Of a DNA stretch of 64,000 nt, positions 1-10,990 are shown piece by piece. A model generated the notes under the pieces. That model saw only the letters and a program-made list of their open reading frames with translations, searched no databases and had not been told where the DNA came from. This DNA comes from Cladobotryum mycophilum. Taxonomy: Eukaryota; Ascomycota; Sordariomycetes; Hypocreales; Hypocreaceae. Location: NCBI GenBank assembly GCA_036429605.1, contig CM071591.1, positions 3,782,001 through 3,846,000 of the forward strand, given 5' to 3'. The stretch's first letter is position 1; the number at the start of each line of letters is the position of its first letter. The position numbers and the translations under genes are program-made.

Positions 1-623
1 GAACTGGGCTTGCTATACGAATCGGCGCAGGGCAACGATGTCATTATTCGTGACGAGGAGTATGCGCTGACGCTGTTTCAGCAAGCGGCTGAGCTTGGGT
101 ACAAGTTCTCGCAGTTTAAGCTGGGCTGCGCATATGAATATGGATTGATGGGATGTCCCATCGACCCGAGGCTATCGATTGTGTGGTATTCTCGAGCTGC
201 GACGCAAGAGGAGCATCAGTCAGAGCTGGCGCTTAGCGGGTGGTATCTGACAGGAAGCGAGGGCGTCCTTGGGCAGAGCGACACCGAGGCTTATCTATGG
301 GCCAGAAAGGCAGCCATTGCCGGATTAGCAAAGGCAGAATATGCTATGGGGTATTTCACGGAGGTGGGTATTGGCGTTCCAGCGAATCTAGAAGACGCCA
401 AGAGGTGGTATTGGAGAGCTGCTGGTAAGTCGACCCACATGCCGTTATCCGAGACAAGTCGCAGCGACCATGATTGGTACTAACCATCTTGGCAGCACAG
501 GATTTCCCAAAGGCCCGTGAGCGACTCGAGGATCTCAAGCGGTCAGGCAAGGGAAGTCGTCCTCGTCCTAGAGAACGCATCTCACGAAGCCAACAGCAAG
601 AGGGAGACTGCGTTTTGATGTAA
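1..623 (+). CDS. Chitin synthase activator, Chs4/Skt5 family (3' part)
   Basis: The 5' end lies outside the window. The visible protein is a run of Sel1/TPR-like repeats with the usual small-residue pattern (for example AAELGYKFSQFKLGCAYEYG and RKAAIAGLAKAEYAMGYF). A GTAAGT donor at 425 and a branch site near 478-483 define an intron 425-495. The last exon then reads AQDFPKARERLEDL, continues through an Arg/Ser-rich tail and ends in Cys-Val-Leu-Met at a TAA (621-623). That terminal CAAX box predicts prenylation, a known feature of yeast Chs4. In this family the protein recruits and activates a chitin synthase at the plasma membrane or septum. The Sel1 repeats plus the CAAX ending make a Chs4/Skt5 assignment likely. 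Which paralogue it is cannot be told without the N-terminus. Confidence 0.85.
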
Positions 624-971
624 AATGGGGGAGCTTCTTATTTTGGTTGCGACTATGCATACTAATTACAGGAAAGCAGCCTATTGGATGGATGGGATGG
701 ATGCAAGTGTCTGTGTGTGCAAATGTAAGTGGTGTGAGAGCCAACAAAATCCAAGTACAAAAAGGGCGGCTGGGCCGGCTGGGGGTGGGAAATAGTCTTA
801 TTAATTACCTATAATGCATTTTTTTGTATCATTATTTAGTAGAAGGTAGTATTTAGACTCTAGACGATTATGGCTATTTTAATGTATGTTTGAAGATGTT
901 TTCTTTCGAGTTACTCGTCGTCGTCTTACATGTCTGTGTCCATGATAAGGATGGATGCATGATGCATGAGG
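624..971. other. Intergenic, convergent 3' ends
   Basis: This stretch lies between the stop of the Chs4-like gene and the end of the thioredoxin-like gene on the opposite strand. It is A/T-rich around 790-880, as expected for two 3' UTRs. No gene seen. Confidence 0.6.
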
Positions 972-1836
972 TCATGACCGTTTACTGCCAAACAGACCCC
1001 CAAATGCAGAGCCAATATGCGACCCCCCCATGGCGTTGCGCCTCATTGCAGATCCACTCGACCAAGAACTGCCGATCCGCCAAGCTGCGCGCATCCGTGA
1101 CCTTTGTGCTCGTCTGCGGCTCACCCGCATCAAAACTCAGTAGCGTGGGGATGGAAGTAATCATGAAAGTCATTGCGAGGGGCGGCTCCGATGAGGACGT
1201 CATTTCTGGAGCGTCGAATTCGATGGGGGCGAAGAGGACGCCGCCGTGGGACTCACCGACGCCTGAGGTGATGAGCGTGCGCAGGAGGGGCTCGACGGAG
1301 CGGCAGGTCGGGCACCATGAGGCGGTCCAGAGGGTGAGGAGGGGACGGCCGAGGGAGGCGGAGAGGGAGAGGTGAGTGTGGAAGGAGTCGTTTGATCGGA
1401 TGCTGTGAGGGGGTTAGCCCCTCGCTACTCGTTACTGTTACTGTGCATTTTGCTTACGGAGTTGTATTGTGTGATGATTTGATTTGATTTGATACGTGGT
1501 GTGTGTATTTGTTTGTTTGTTTTGTTATGGCGTGAGAAGAAGGGCGGGAGGGGTTGGCAGGGATGGGGAGAAGAGGTAAAACGGAACTTACGGATCAAAG
1601 ATTCGGCTATTTGTGTGCTGGGTAGACGCAGATGTCGAAAAGAAGAGATGACGGCCTTGTTGTTGTGACGGCGGCTTGGGCGGCTGCCAGGGGTTGTTGC
1701 TGCTGCTGCTGCGAAAGAGCAGTAATGATGATGATGATGAGAGAGGCGGAGGGGCGTGACGCGGGGAAGGGGTGGTCAGGGTCAGGTGGTGAGGCTTGAC
1801 GCTCAGAGCAGAAGGAGGTCTTTTGCAGGCTTGCAT
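972..1836 (-). CDS. Mitochondrial thioredoxin-fold protein (WCPTC motif)
   Basis: Two exons on the minus strand: 1836-1592 and 1402-972, with a 189-nt intron carrying a GTAAGT donor, a ctaac branch and a cacag acceptor. I start at the ATG at 1836. The first ~80 residues are Ser/Pro/Arg-rich with few acidic residues, as in a mitochondrial presequence. The second exon reads GRPLLTLWTASWCPTCRSVEP, a thioredoxin fold with a CPTC redox pair, followed by the conserved TSIPTLLSFDAGEP cis-proline segment. As written the frame stops at 982 after an unlikely tail. Removing one G from the seven-G run (plus strand C at 1023-1029) gives a Gly/Phe-rich ending, GSAFGGLFGSKRS, stopping at 972, which looks like the true C-terminus. 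It is probably a redox protein of the mitochondrion. Its substrate is unknown. Confidence 0.75.
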
Positions 1837-4136
1837 GCTTGTTGTTGTGTTGTGTTGTATTGCTTTTGGGACAAGGGCGTGATGGGATGCCAAATTGAGG
1901 CTTGAAGAATTTAAAATGTGTAGTCTTGAGTGAATATGACCTTTCTTGATGGAGAGGGTTTCAAGAAAGGGGCCTGTGCGATTGTAGGTGAAGAAGATAG
2001 TAGGCGGTTTGTTGGTGTGATTTTTTTTTAGGTCAATTGTTTATTCGAAACACACCTTTGGTTGCGCAAAAGAATACAAGTGAAAATAAATAAAAGAAAC
2101 TATAATAAAATAAAAGCTTCATGTTTAAGCATGCAGTAGGCACAAGTAGTAGAAGGGAAGAAACAAGTCCAGTTGGTTTCTCATCCATCTGATTCAGGCC
2201 TAAACATTTGCACTTTTACAAGGGTCCCTCGCCTCTCACTCTCCCACCCCATCCCCTCCCCTCTTTTTTCTTTATGTACAAGTATGTTCCGCTCTCGAAA
2301 ATGTCTCGGTCCAAAAAAACAAAAATGTCGGAGATTCTTTGCGGTTCGAGGCCTTTTTAGGCGACATTGGATCGACGTCTGGAATGCTTCTCGAGACAAA
2401 AAGCTTATCTCAAAGGGTCTCACATATATCATCAGCCATGGGACTGGAAGAGGTACTTGTACATCCCATCCATCCATCCATCCATCTGGCTTCCATTGGC
2501 TATGAAAAACGAGGTTATCCAAGGTATAAATCTGTTAATGACCTATTTTTTCTTTTTTCTTTTTTCTTTTGTGACACCTTCAGGGCTACTATACTATACT
2601 ACTAGGACTTGCGGGGTGCATTAGATCTACAGGCCTATCTATGGCATGGGATGGACTGGACGGACAAGTTCCTATGGATAGTTCATGGCCCCCATTGTCC
2701 AGCTCACAGCGCGTTCCCAGCTTGCTATGGCACACTGGACGATGCCCGTGTGTGTTCTAGGGGGCCCCCTATGGCCCCCGTAACTTTACTGCGTCATGGT
2801 GCATGGGATACGCTAAAACGAAGAGGGATCTGGGTGGTGGTGCGCTCAGCCGTGTGCATGTGGCCCCCTTGACGCGCATCCAACTCAGCATGGGGATAGG
2901 GACCCTTGGACACCCTTGGACACCCCCAGAATGACTGACCTCGTGCTCTGAGACAACCATGCGATTGGGGAAATGCCGCGTAACGTACCCTCTCTTTTGC
3001 TGCTGATTTGCATGCGAGTAGCGAGTATGGGATTACTTTACTTACCTAGTCAAGTAATGACTTATCAGCTTTTCCCATCCGTGGTGTGCTGTAGCTGTAG
3101 CTGTAACTGTAGCTGTAACTGTAGCAAGTAGCTGTAGCAAGTAGCTGTAGCAAGTAGCTGTAGCAAGTAGCTGTAGCTGTAGCAGCAGTAGTAGTCGGTA
3201 CTTACTCTGCTGAAATGAACCTGCAACGCCACTAAAAGGAGAGAGAGTCATCCAAGGATTCATAGGATCCATTATCCGCATAACGCTAGAGCACACACAG
3301 GGTTTCTACTACTCCTCCGGTAGTACTACGACTGGGTAGGTGTGTTTGTGCAAGTGTGCGTGTGCAAGTGTGTGCTAGCTACGGTCTACCTATCCATGGA
3401 TTTAATTAATCTTATCAGCGGCTAAGGCCTAGAAGAGCATTGTTGGCTTCAAGGTTTCCCTCAGCACTACTACTCACTCCATACAAAGCCATGACCTTTT
3501 CTTGATATTCACCGTCATATTTTTATTTAATCTTGTTTCCTTGTCCCTTTTTTTCCTTTCCATTTTCCTCTTCTTTTTCTCTTCAGTATCTTTTCATACA
3601 CATCATTTTGCTTGGGCGTTGCGGAACTCTTTGCTTGCATAGATTCGTTCTCTTCTTTTTTTTTTTTGGAGGTTCCATTGTCTCCTTGCCCGTATCTCTA
3701 CTATCAACATCTTAGCTTACACCCCCGAAGCTCTGGGTATCCCGGCATTTCTTCCAATAAGCTTCAGAATCGTGACTGCCATTCAAGCAGCATCGTCCCC
3801 CCTCCCCTCTTGCATAGCTTACGGAACTTCTTCATAAATACCATCATGTTGCTCTCCTCGAGACAATCTTCATAGTCCTCCATCTCTCTCCCGCATCACC
3901 TACAGTCGCTAGCATTCCTCCTCGGTCTAGATCATTCCCACCCCGCCCTCTCCAACCTCACCTATTTTTGGATAGTCTTTTATTCCTACGGTTCTGGACC
4001 CTGTTTGGCATTCAGCCCGAGCATTTATAATCGTCAACTCCCGCTTATTCAAACTCGAAAAAACACTTTACTTAACAAAATTGGCATCTTACAACTCTCT
4101 CCCAAACGATCCTGGCGGTGAGAATAGATTGTCACA
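1837..4136. other. Long intergenic and promoter region
   Basis: No supported gene in 2.3 kb. The part near 1900-2160 is the promoter of the thioredoxin-like gene. From about 3530 to 4130 the plus strand is strongly pyrimidine-rich (long CT and T tracts), typical of a fungal promoter and leader for the MFS gene starting at 4137. A (CCAT)n run lies near 2465-2490 and a hexamer-based minisatellite at 3091-3190. Confidence 0.6.
3091..3190. repeat. Minisatellite of GTAGCT/GTAACT/AAGTAGCT units
   Basis: About 100 bp of imperfect tandem units built from ctgtag. It shifts from a 6-bp period to a 13-14-bp period (ctgtagcaagtag) in the middle. It lies in intergenic DNA and has no spacers of CRISPR type. 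Confidence 0.85.
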
Positions 4137-6600
4137 ATGTCCAAGGAAGTTACCCGGCGAGGCCGCTGGGGTCTGGGCCATCTATTCGGCAATGGAGAGC
4201 CTAGCAGTGGTTCGGACGATGAAGGGAATAGTCCCACAAAATGGAGCATGGGAGTGCTGAATGACCCCAAGACAGTCGAGGTGCCAGGTGAGAGAGCCCC
4301 AGAATACTACCCCCCTTCTTCAAGGAATCAGTCCATTAATAATGTGCCACAGGTTCTATTTTGCTGCTTGCTAGTGACCGCAACGAGCCCCTTGGCCTAC
4401 GCAATGTTAACGCTCGAACCTCGCATTCGTCTCTGCCAGTCAACTTCCCCTTCGAGGGACCCATGACCCCTGGGGGAACTCGACCCATGTCGGCCACCCC
4501 ACCAATTTACAAAAAGGCAGCTGATGAGATCGAGGACAAGAAGAGGACGGCAGATGGCACCATTATCCTAGAACCCCAACCCGAAGAATCGGTCAATGAT
4601 CCACTCAACTGGCCAACATGGAGGCGTGATGCCGCACTCTTATCTCTCGGCTTCTACTGCATGCTTGGCGGTGGCATGACACCCATCATCGCCGCCGGCT
4701 TCACAAATGTAGCCAAGGACTATGACGTGTCTGTCGAAAAGGTTGCCCTTTCTACGGGCCTCTACATGATGGGTTTGGGTGTGGGCTCCGTCTTCGCATC
4801 GCCTACTGCTATTCTGTTTGGCAAGCGTCCGGTGTATCTTGTTAGTGCCATCATCTTCATCGGATCATCCCTGTGGGCCGGCTTCTCGCCCAACTTTCCC
4901 TCTCTGCTGGCCGCCCGAGTTCTCCAAGGCATAGCGGTGAGTCCGGTGGAGTGTCTGCCTTCTGCCACCATTGCCGAGATTTTCTTTCTCCACGAACGTG
5001 CATATCGAATCGGTATCTACACGTTGCTACTCCTTGGCGGTAAAAATATTGTTCCTCTGGTTAGTGCGGCCATCATTGGCCGGTTTGGCTGGAGATGGAC
5101 CTTTTAGTAAGTTGGCCTCCAAGGCGTTACTTGATGAATCTTCATACACGTGATCGGGGTTCTAACATAGATATTAGCATTGTTGCCATCGTCGTGGCAT
5201 TCAGTTTCTTCCTCTTATTCCTCTTCGTCCCTGAAACCTTTTGGGACAGAACGCCGACCAGGAGACACTCCATCTCCAGCAAAAGACCGTCCAGGAGACC
5301 AAGTTTTCTCCGTCGGCTTTCCTCTCGCCATGCAGAGGTAGTACACGGACAGTCAGTCCCCGCTACCCCCGGCGGCAAGTTCTCTGAGAGACCGCCATCC
5401 CCAGGAGTAGCGGAGCGCCATAAAGATCTCCATGTTGGCTTCGCATCCACTTCCTCTTCTGAGAAGCCACATATCGCGCAGGATGATGCAGAAGGTCACC
5501 CAGACACTGTTGTGCCTCATGGATCCGGCCGGCCTGAAATAGAGTTGGCTCCGGCCCCAAAAGATGAGGGGATTTCGGCCAACCCCGCTCCTTTAGGGGA
5601 GGCCACAAAAATGGCAGAAAGTGTGGGCATCAGCCCCGCTCACATCGCATTTCCCCAAGCCAGCCACCCCACCAATCAGGATATCCAAATTTCCAGATCG
5701 CCGTATATCCAGGATGCAACGGGCAGCTCGACTCATGTTGACTATTTCTCGAGAGGGTCGCATTTTGATGCTGAGAAACTTGGATCGTCGAATTTCGTAG
5801 CCCCTCCCAAAATCCAGGCCTATACACACAATCTCCGTCAGCAGCCTGCGCAATCTTTTGCTCAGCAGTTGAGACCATACCATGGTCGCCTCAACAATGA
5901 CAACTGGTTCAAGGTCATGTTGCGGCCATTCATCTTGTTTGCCTATCCGGCTATCCTGTGGTCCTCGGTTATCTATGCCTGCTCCATTGGCTGGCTGATT
6001 GTCATGTCTGAGACATTGGCCATCATTTTCCGCAACCCGGAGACGTACAACTTTACTGCTCTGCAAACTGGTCTCGTCTATATCTCTCCTTTTGTAGGAG
6101 GAATTCTCGGCACAGGCGTGGCAGGAAAGATTAGCGACATCATCGTCAGGGCCATGGCTCGGCGAAATGGAGGTCTCTACGAACCAGAATTTCGTCTCGT
6201 CATGGCAGGCCCCATCTTGATCACCACTTGCATAGGGCTCATTGGATTTGGGTGGGCGTCCCAGGAGAAGGATTCCTGGATCGTTCCTACAATCTTCTTC
6301 GGCATCGTCTCTTTTGGATGTTCTTTGGGCTCGACGACCTCCATCACGTTTTGTGTGGACAGTTACCGTCAGTACGCCGGCGAGGCGTTGGTGACGCTTA
6401 ACTTTTCCAAGAACATCTTTCACGGCTTGGTTTTCAGCCTGTTTGTGTCTCATTGGCTGGCTCATGATGGGCCAAAGAGGGTATATATGTGGCTTGGCAT
6501 CATTCAGCTTTTATTCTGTCTTTTGTCGATTCCAATGTATATCTTTGGGAAGAGGGCGCGTATGTGGACTGTGAGGATGAATCTCATGGAGAAGTTATAG
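4137..6600 (+). CDS. Major facilitator superfamily transporter (DHA1-like, 775 aa)
   Basis: Three exons: 4137-4287, 4353-5106 and 5178-6600. Both introns have consensus ends and keep the frame, giving 775 residues. The N-terminal cytosolic part holds the fungal signature VEVPGSILLLASDRNEPLGLR and DPLNWPTWRRD just before TM1. The first six-helix bundle follows, with a motif-A-like loop (FGKRPVYLVS) and LQGIAVSPVECLPSATIAEIFF in TM4-TM5. After VPETFWDR comes a very long hydrophilic central loop (about 220 residues, Ser/Pro-rich), then the second six-helix bundle. This layout matches fungal DHA1-type drug/polyamine:H+ antiporters (HOL1-like), which act at the plasma membrane. The substrate cannot be told from sequence. 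The long loop suggests regulation by phosphorylation (inference). Confidence 0.93.
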
Positions 6601-7265
6601 ACGCATGGATTCGGAATTTTGCATTGATGGAAGGCGTACATGAATTGACGTTTGCATGTGTACTTTTTTGTAATGGTGATGTACACTCATGATTATAGCT
6701 TCTTCGAACCCAGTTGCTAATCATATATGGCTATGGCGATCGCTACGACCAACAAGTTGGAGTATAAGATTCGACTCTTGTTGGCTGGACGTGACGATCG
6801 CCTTGTCAGATAAGGTTGGTGGCTGGATTTGAACAAGCTATTAGAAGCTGCACTCGCCTGTTATGTTTTGTATGAAGATGATATCTTAGTGTTTTGCGGT
6901 GGGAGGTGTATGGCGTTGGAGGGCATTTATACCAACTTTGGATGAATTAGACTTGGTTTTGGATCAAGTATGAATTACCATGAAATCAATTGAGTGTGAA
7001 AATTTTGATAAGCCAACCAGATATCGTTTACGTATTGCCCACATTTGAAGTCGCCTGTACCTTCCTCAGCCCACCTTGAAAATATCTTAAGAGCAGGTGC
7101 TGTCTAACTCGTGATGTTAGCTTGAACTGTGCGAGTCTGTTTATTCACACAGTCCCCGCCCCCACCAACAGACATTTACGCTATCAATGAGCCTCACCAA
7201 CACAGTTTGCAAACCAACCCTCGAATAACAGCCAGTTTTCTATACAAACCATCAACAGGGACACC
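6601..7265. other. Intergenic (MFS 3' region and Elp6 promoter)
   Basis: AT-rich, with no supported gene. It contains the 3' UTR of the MFS gene and the upstream region of the Elp6-like gene. Confidence 0.5.
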
Positions 7266-8300
7266 ATGTCGTCGAGAATCCCCCGCTGCTAGAGCCGTAC
7301 CTCGAGCTCCCCGAGGAGGCCTCCCTAATCGTGCTAACGAGCGTTCTCGGGGCGGGGACGAATTGGCTGGTGCTGCGGTACCTGTACTCGTTTCTGCAGC
7401 GTGATGGACGGGGGGAAGGGGAAGGGCTGAAGGATGGAAATGGGGATGGGGAGGTGGGTGTTGTGCTTGTGAGTTTTATGAGGGATTTGGGGTTTTGGAA
7501 GGAAGGGGGTGGGAAACTTGTAAGTTGCCTTTTTACCACATTATTTTTACTATGTTGCTTTTTACCACGAGGTCTTCTGGTCTTGAGATTGAAGTTATAG
7601 AGGAGTGAGGCTAATGAGGATTTGTAGGGTCTTGACTTGGATAACCTCTCGGGAACGGGCAGGTTTACTTTCGTGGACGGTTTGACCGGTATCTTCACCG
7701 GGAATAAACCTCCCGGACCTGTGATTAGGGGCAAAGAAGGGAGGGTCTTGAGAAGTGATCAACTCAAGGACGTGAAGAGGGAGATTGAAGCTGCGTTAGG
7801 GGATGTGCGCACCGGGAAGAAGGTTTTGATTGTGGATGCGGTGGATGAGTGGTTGGCTGTATCGGGGGATGAGGGGATGAGTGGTTTGGCGGTGGAGAAT
7901 ATGCTGCTTTCTTTGCGAGAGGTAAGTTTTGCGTTTAACCTTTCCCCCTTCACTCACTCACACATTCATCCATCACTCCTATCGCAAGACGGGAACACCA
8001 TGAAAGACTAACAGAAGCAAGAACGTCCACACCACAATCCTCACCCTCCCCACCGACGCGCCCCTCCTCCACTCCCAGGCCACCACCCTCGAGCGCTCTC
8101 ACGCCGCCCTGGTGCTCTCCCAGGCGCACGCGGCCGACGCGGTGATTTCCCTGAGAATGCTCGACACGGGCGTTGCGCGAGACGTGAGCGGCGTGATGAG
8201 GATTTCTGTGAGGTCGGATGGCGGCGTGCGAGGGGAGGATAAAGCGAGGGAGGGAGGAGGGGTGGAGTATTTGTACTATGTTGGGGGGATGGAGGTGTGA
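7266..8300 (+). CDS. ELP6: Elongator complex subunit Elp6 (frame break near start)
   Basis: Three exons: 7266-7519, 7628-7921 and 8022-8300. The RecA-like fold is visible: EEASLIVLTSVLGAGTNWLV at the N-terminus, GRFTFVDGLTGIF in exon 2 and GKKVLIVDAVDEWLA (Walker-B-like strand). Near the C-terminus come HAADAVISLRMLDTGVARDV and a short GGVEYLYYVGG end. Canonical P-loop residues are absent, as is normal for Elp6. With Elp4 and Elp5 it forms the hexameric Elongator subcomplex needed for wobble-uridine modification of tRNA. The ATG at 7266 reads MSSRIP and then runs into a stop. Adding one C to the five-C run at 7280-7284 joins it to PLLEPYLELPEEASL, and exon 1 then has a length that keeps the frame. 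I treat this as a sequence error. The corrected length is about 275 residues. Confidence 0.85.
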
Positions 8301-9123
8301 AGGTTTTTGAGAGGGGGCATGAGCGGTTTGAGGTTTAAGATGGAAGGGAATAAACGGCTAACATGAAATCATCATAGCTCGAGGTTGGAATGTCAGTGAT
8401 GGTAATGGATTGATCCTGGGTGTTAGAGGGCGGCATGGTAAAACGGAAGTGTCTGGTATAGAGTAGAAAACATGAGTGTCACGCATCATGAGTTGGACAA
8501 GTCTCGGTTGATGTCTCGTCTACGGTGGGCAACATGCTAAGAGAATTCAGAAGGAGAATCGTTTCACAGAGCCAGCAGTACACTCATAATGCCATCATCC
8601 ATCATGCTTGCAAACAGATCATCCACATTCACCATAGTCCCAACGCCATCCCTTTGGCATGTCAGCCTTCACGGGCAAATTCACAAATCACATCATCGCC
8701 ACGGCTCATTGAAGAATCAAGATGCCATTTCAGACTTTCGCAAAATCCGAATCCCTACGGAGTCTCCGGTGCGAAAAAAGACAAAAGCAAGAAGGTGGTC
8801 CGCAATAAAATAACCGTTTGGTCCCAATGCTCCCAGCCCGACCTGTCGCCAAATGTTTACATCCGCCCCCTCCTCGCCGTTTGTGTGTAACATCATCACC
8901 CACAAAGAAAAAAGGAGGAAATCCTGGGCTGGCTGAGGTCCATTTCTCGCTTTTATAGTCTTCTGGGAGGTTTTTTTGTATAGTCGAGAATCAAGGACAC
9001 TGTTGGGGGAGGACTTTTGCAGGATTAAAATGCTCATGGCGAAAAAGTTTTTTATTTTTTCATGTTCATCCGTTTTCCCCTCCCCTACCGGCTTTTCATA
9101 TCGGTTGCAGCGATGAAATGAGT
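8301..9123. other. Intergenic between convergent Elp6 and eL37 genes
   Basis: No supported gene. It holds the two 3' UTRs. Small open frames here have no recognisable protein features. Confidence 0.5.
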
Positions 9124-9792
9124 TTAAGCCTCAGTCTCCTCCTTCTTGCCAACTCGGGCGCCCTTGGGGGCACCGGTCTGGAAGCCGTTCTTGAATCTTC
9201 GGGAGACGTCCTTGAGGTAACGCATGCGGCCAGTGCCGGTAGTCTTTCTCCGCTTGGCCTTCTCGCTCCAGTTGTCTGTGAAGGTAAGAGTCAGCACACA
9301 CACATACAACAAGTTCCAAGGCCAAATCTCTGAGAAACGTCTCAAGACTCGGTGAGGAGAACACATACACTTCCTGGTCTTGGCGGCGGGATATCCGCAA
9401 GAGGAGCACTCATGCTTCTGAACGTGCATAGAACGACGACCTGTTTTCCCAAAATGCCATCAGCAAATCTGTCCAGTCTGACCCAGCAGCAATCCCCTCA
9501 TTCAAAAATCCATCCGAGAGCCACTTCCTCCAATTCGTCCTCCAAACGCTCAATCGAACCCAAAAATCGTACGGAACAAGGGGGAAAACTAACCGCATCG
9601 TCGGCACAAGGTGTGCGTCTTGTTGTGACGCTTACCGAAGCTGGAAGTACCCTTCGCTACACAGTGACAGTCAGTATCTCAAAGCATGAACAACCACTTT
9701 CCGCGCAAATCCGACAAGCCCTTCCATTTTCATTTCAAAAACGAAAGGACCGTAGGATATGCGCGCGCGGCAGGGCAACAAAACGTACTCAT
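9124..9792 (-). CDS. RPL37: 60S ribosomal protein eL37
   Basis: Four exons on the minus strand: 9792-9789, 9656-9594, 9440-9369 and 9275-9124. The first coding exon is only four bases (ATG plus A), followed by a GTACGT donor. The joined protein of 96 residues starts MTKGTSSFGKRHNKTHTLC and carries the four zinc-binding cysteines of eL37: CRRC near residue 20 and CSSCGYPAAKTRK near residue 35. The basic segment KAKRRKTTGTGRMRYLKDV follows. Length and motifs match the family exactly. The acidic EETEA end is a usual variable tail. The intron-rich 5' end is typical of fungal ribosomal protein genes. Confidence 0.97.
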
Positions 9793-9935
9793 CTTGGCGG
9801 TGGTGCGTGGGCGTGTAGTTGGATGACGATCAAGAAATTCTCAATTTGGGAGAGCAACACCTTTTTCGCGGTGGAGTGTCGAATTGCTAGCCCTAATTTT
9901 TGCGTGGGAGGTGCGTGGGCCATTTCCGTCTAAAT

Positions 9936-9970
9936 CACGTGATGTTACCCTTCCAGTGTTCCGGCACGTG
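9936..9970. promoter_or_regulatory. Two CACGTG boxes upstream of eL37
   Basis: CACGTG occurs at 9936-9941 (within the palindrome ATCACGTGAT) and at 9965-9970 (GGCACGTGAC). They lie 144-178 bp upstream of the eL37 start codon. The element is the core site of Cbf1-type bHLH factors. Use in ribosomal protein regulation here is an inference. Confidence 0.5.
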
Positions 9971-10260
9971 ACGGTGATATAGAAGTGATACGTACTTTTC
10001 CTCGTCTCCACTCAACTCCAGAGCCCCACATCATAGTTCATATCATCACTCTTATTAGGTACTACTTCATCGCGATGAAAGCTGCACTAAAACTGAGTGC
10101 TGTATTCTGATCCTAATATAATTGACCAATTAATGCTCGCTGTAAATCCATAGTAAACACTGCTCGATAACGAGAATGATGAGACATCTCGAAAACTTTG
10201 TTAATGAAGCCGGTCTGCCTAAGCTCCACTCTAATAGTTACTATCATCTAACCCGAAATC

Positions 10261-10990
10261 TCAGCTATGAGACGAACTCGCGACGGAGCCATCATTCAAA
10301 CTCTGAAGATCCGTCACTCCAATAAGTGGCATCACGCCCAAAAGTTGCTTGGCGTACGCGGCTGCTGTCGCTGCTGCTGCGTATCCCTTCCAGCTTGAGT
10401 TGATGTGAGAATCGGCATAGTTGCTGATTCCATGGATGACGAGACAGGGGAAAAGACATCAATTGTCGTGACTCTGTCTCCACGCAGAGGGCATCGCCAA
10501 AACGCCGTTCAATAGAAGTCCCTTGGATGCGTCATAGTTCGTATCGGCTGTCGAGGCGCATCAGTGTGGATATCGGCGTCATTCTGCCCTGTTGGGTTTT
10601 CATAGAGCTTCGGTGCGTAGCCATCGGAGTCGATGGATCTTGGACAAAAGGCCAGTGTGGATTCATGGTGATGTAGTAAATATGAAGCCAATGAACTCTT
10701 CATGTTGAAAGAAGTGCAATTCTTTATCTTGAAAAAGGTGGGTCAAGTGATATCCACGATGACGCGGGAGAGAAAGACAATTCTTGGTACAGGAATGAAG
10801 CGAGTCGAAACCATAGTGAGAACATATGCGACGTGAGAGGCGATTGACAGAGCTGGGACTCGAATTAAAGACATCAGAAAAGAAGGCCAGAGCGAGCACA
10901 TACATCCATGGAATCAAGCGGGAGATATCAACAATACATGGATGATTCAGTTGAGCAAGTCCTACCGCAACAATAGCAATGACCCTGTGC
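10261..10990 (-). pseudogene. Decayed nucleoside-phosphorylase (PNP/UDP) domain
   Basis: Reading the minus strand, frame changes and stops interrupt a protein that resembles the N-terminal domain of the neighbouring NLR. The best-preserved part, near 10440-10300, reads CLVIHGISNYADSH followed by WKGYAAAATAAAYAKQLLGV. It aligns with CLVIRGICDYSDSH and the YAAAVAAAYTKELL segment of the NLR. Just upstream, in another frame, ALCVETES stands where the NLR has ICFEMEAA, and NDADIHTDAS resembles the segment before it. The match fades beyond about 10,900. The frame ends at a TGA (10261-10263) shortly after the domain, with no NACHT domain downstream. It is probably a truncated or degenerate copy of a PNP module. 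Unlike the breaks in other genes, several lesions are involved, so decay is likelier than sequencing error. Confidence 0.6.

Noticed and set aside
1837..1893. Upstream extension of the thioredoxin-like protein
   Set aside because: It would begin at TTG. The ATG at 1836 gives a credible mitochondrial presequence.
2173..2522. Overlapping 110-113-codon frames on both strands
   Set aside because: Both pass through the CCATCC microsatellite and encode low-complexity segments. No support for either.
3091..3190. CRISPR-like array
   Set aside because: Continuous tandem units with no unique spacers, in a eukaryotic genome. It is a minisatellite.
5593..6465. 290-codon open frame on the minus strand
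   Set aside because: It lies antisense to exon 3 of the MFS transporter, whose membrane helices are clear. The antisense frame is an artefact of codon usage.
6710..6730. TTCGAACCC resembling a tRNA T arm
   Set aside because: The neighbouring bases do not form a T stem or an acceptor stem.
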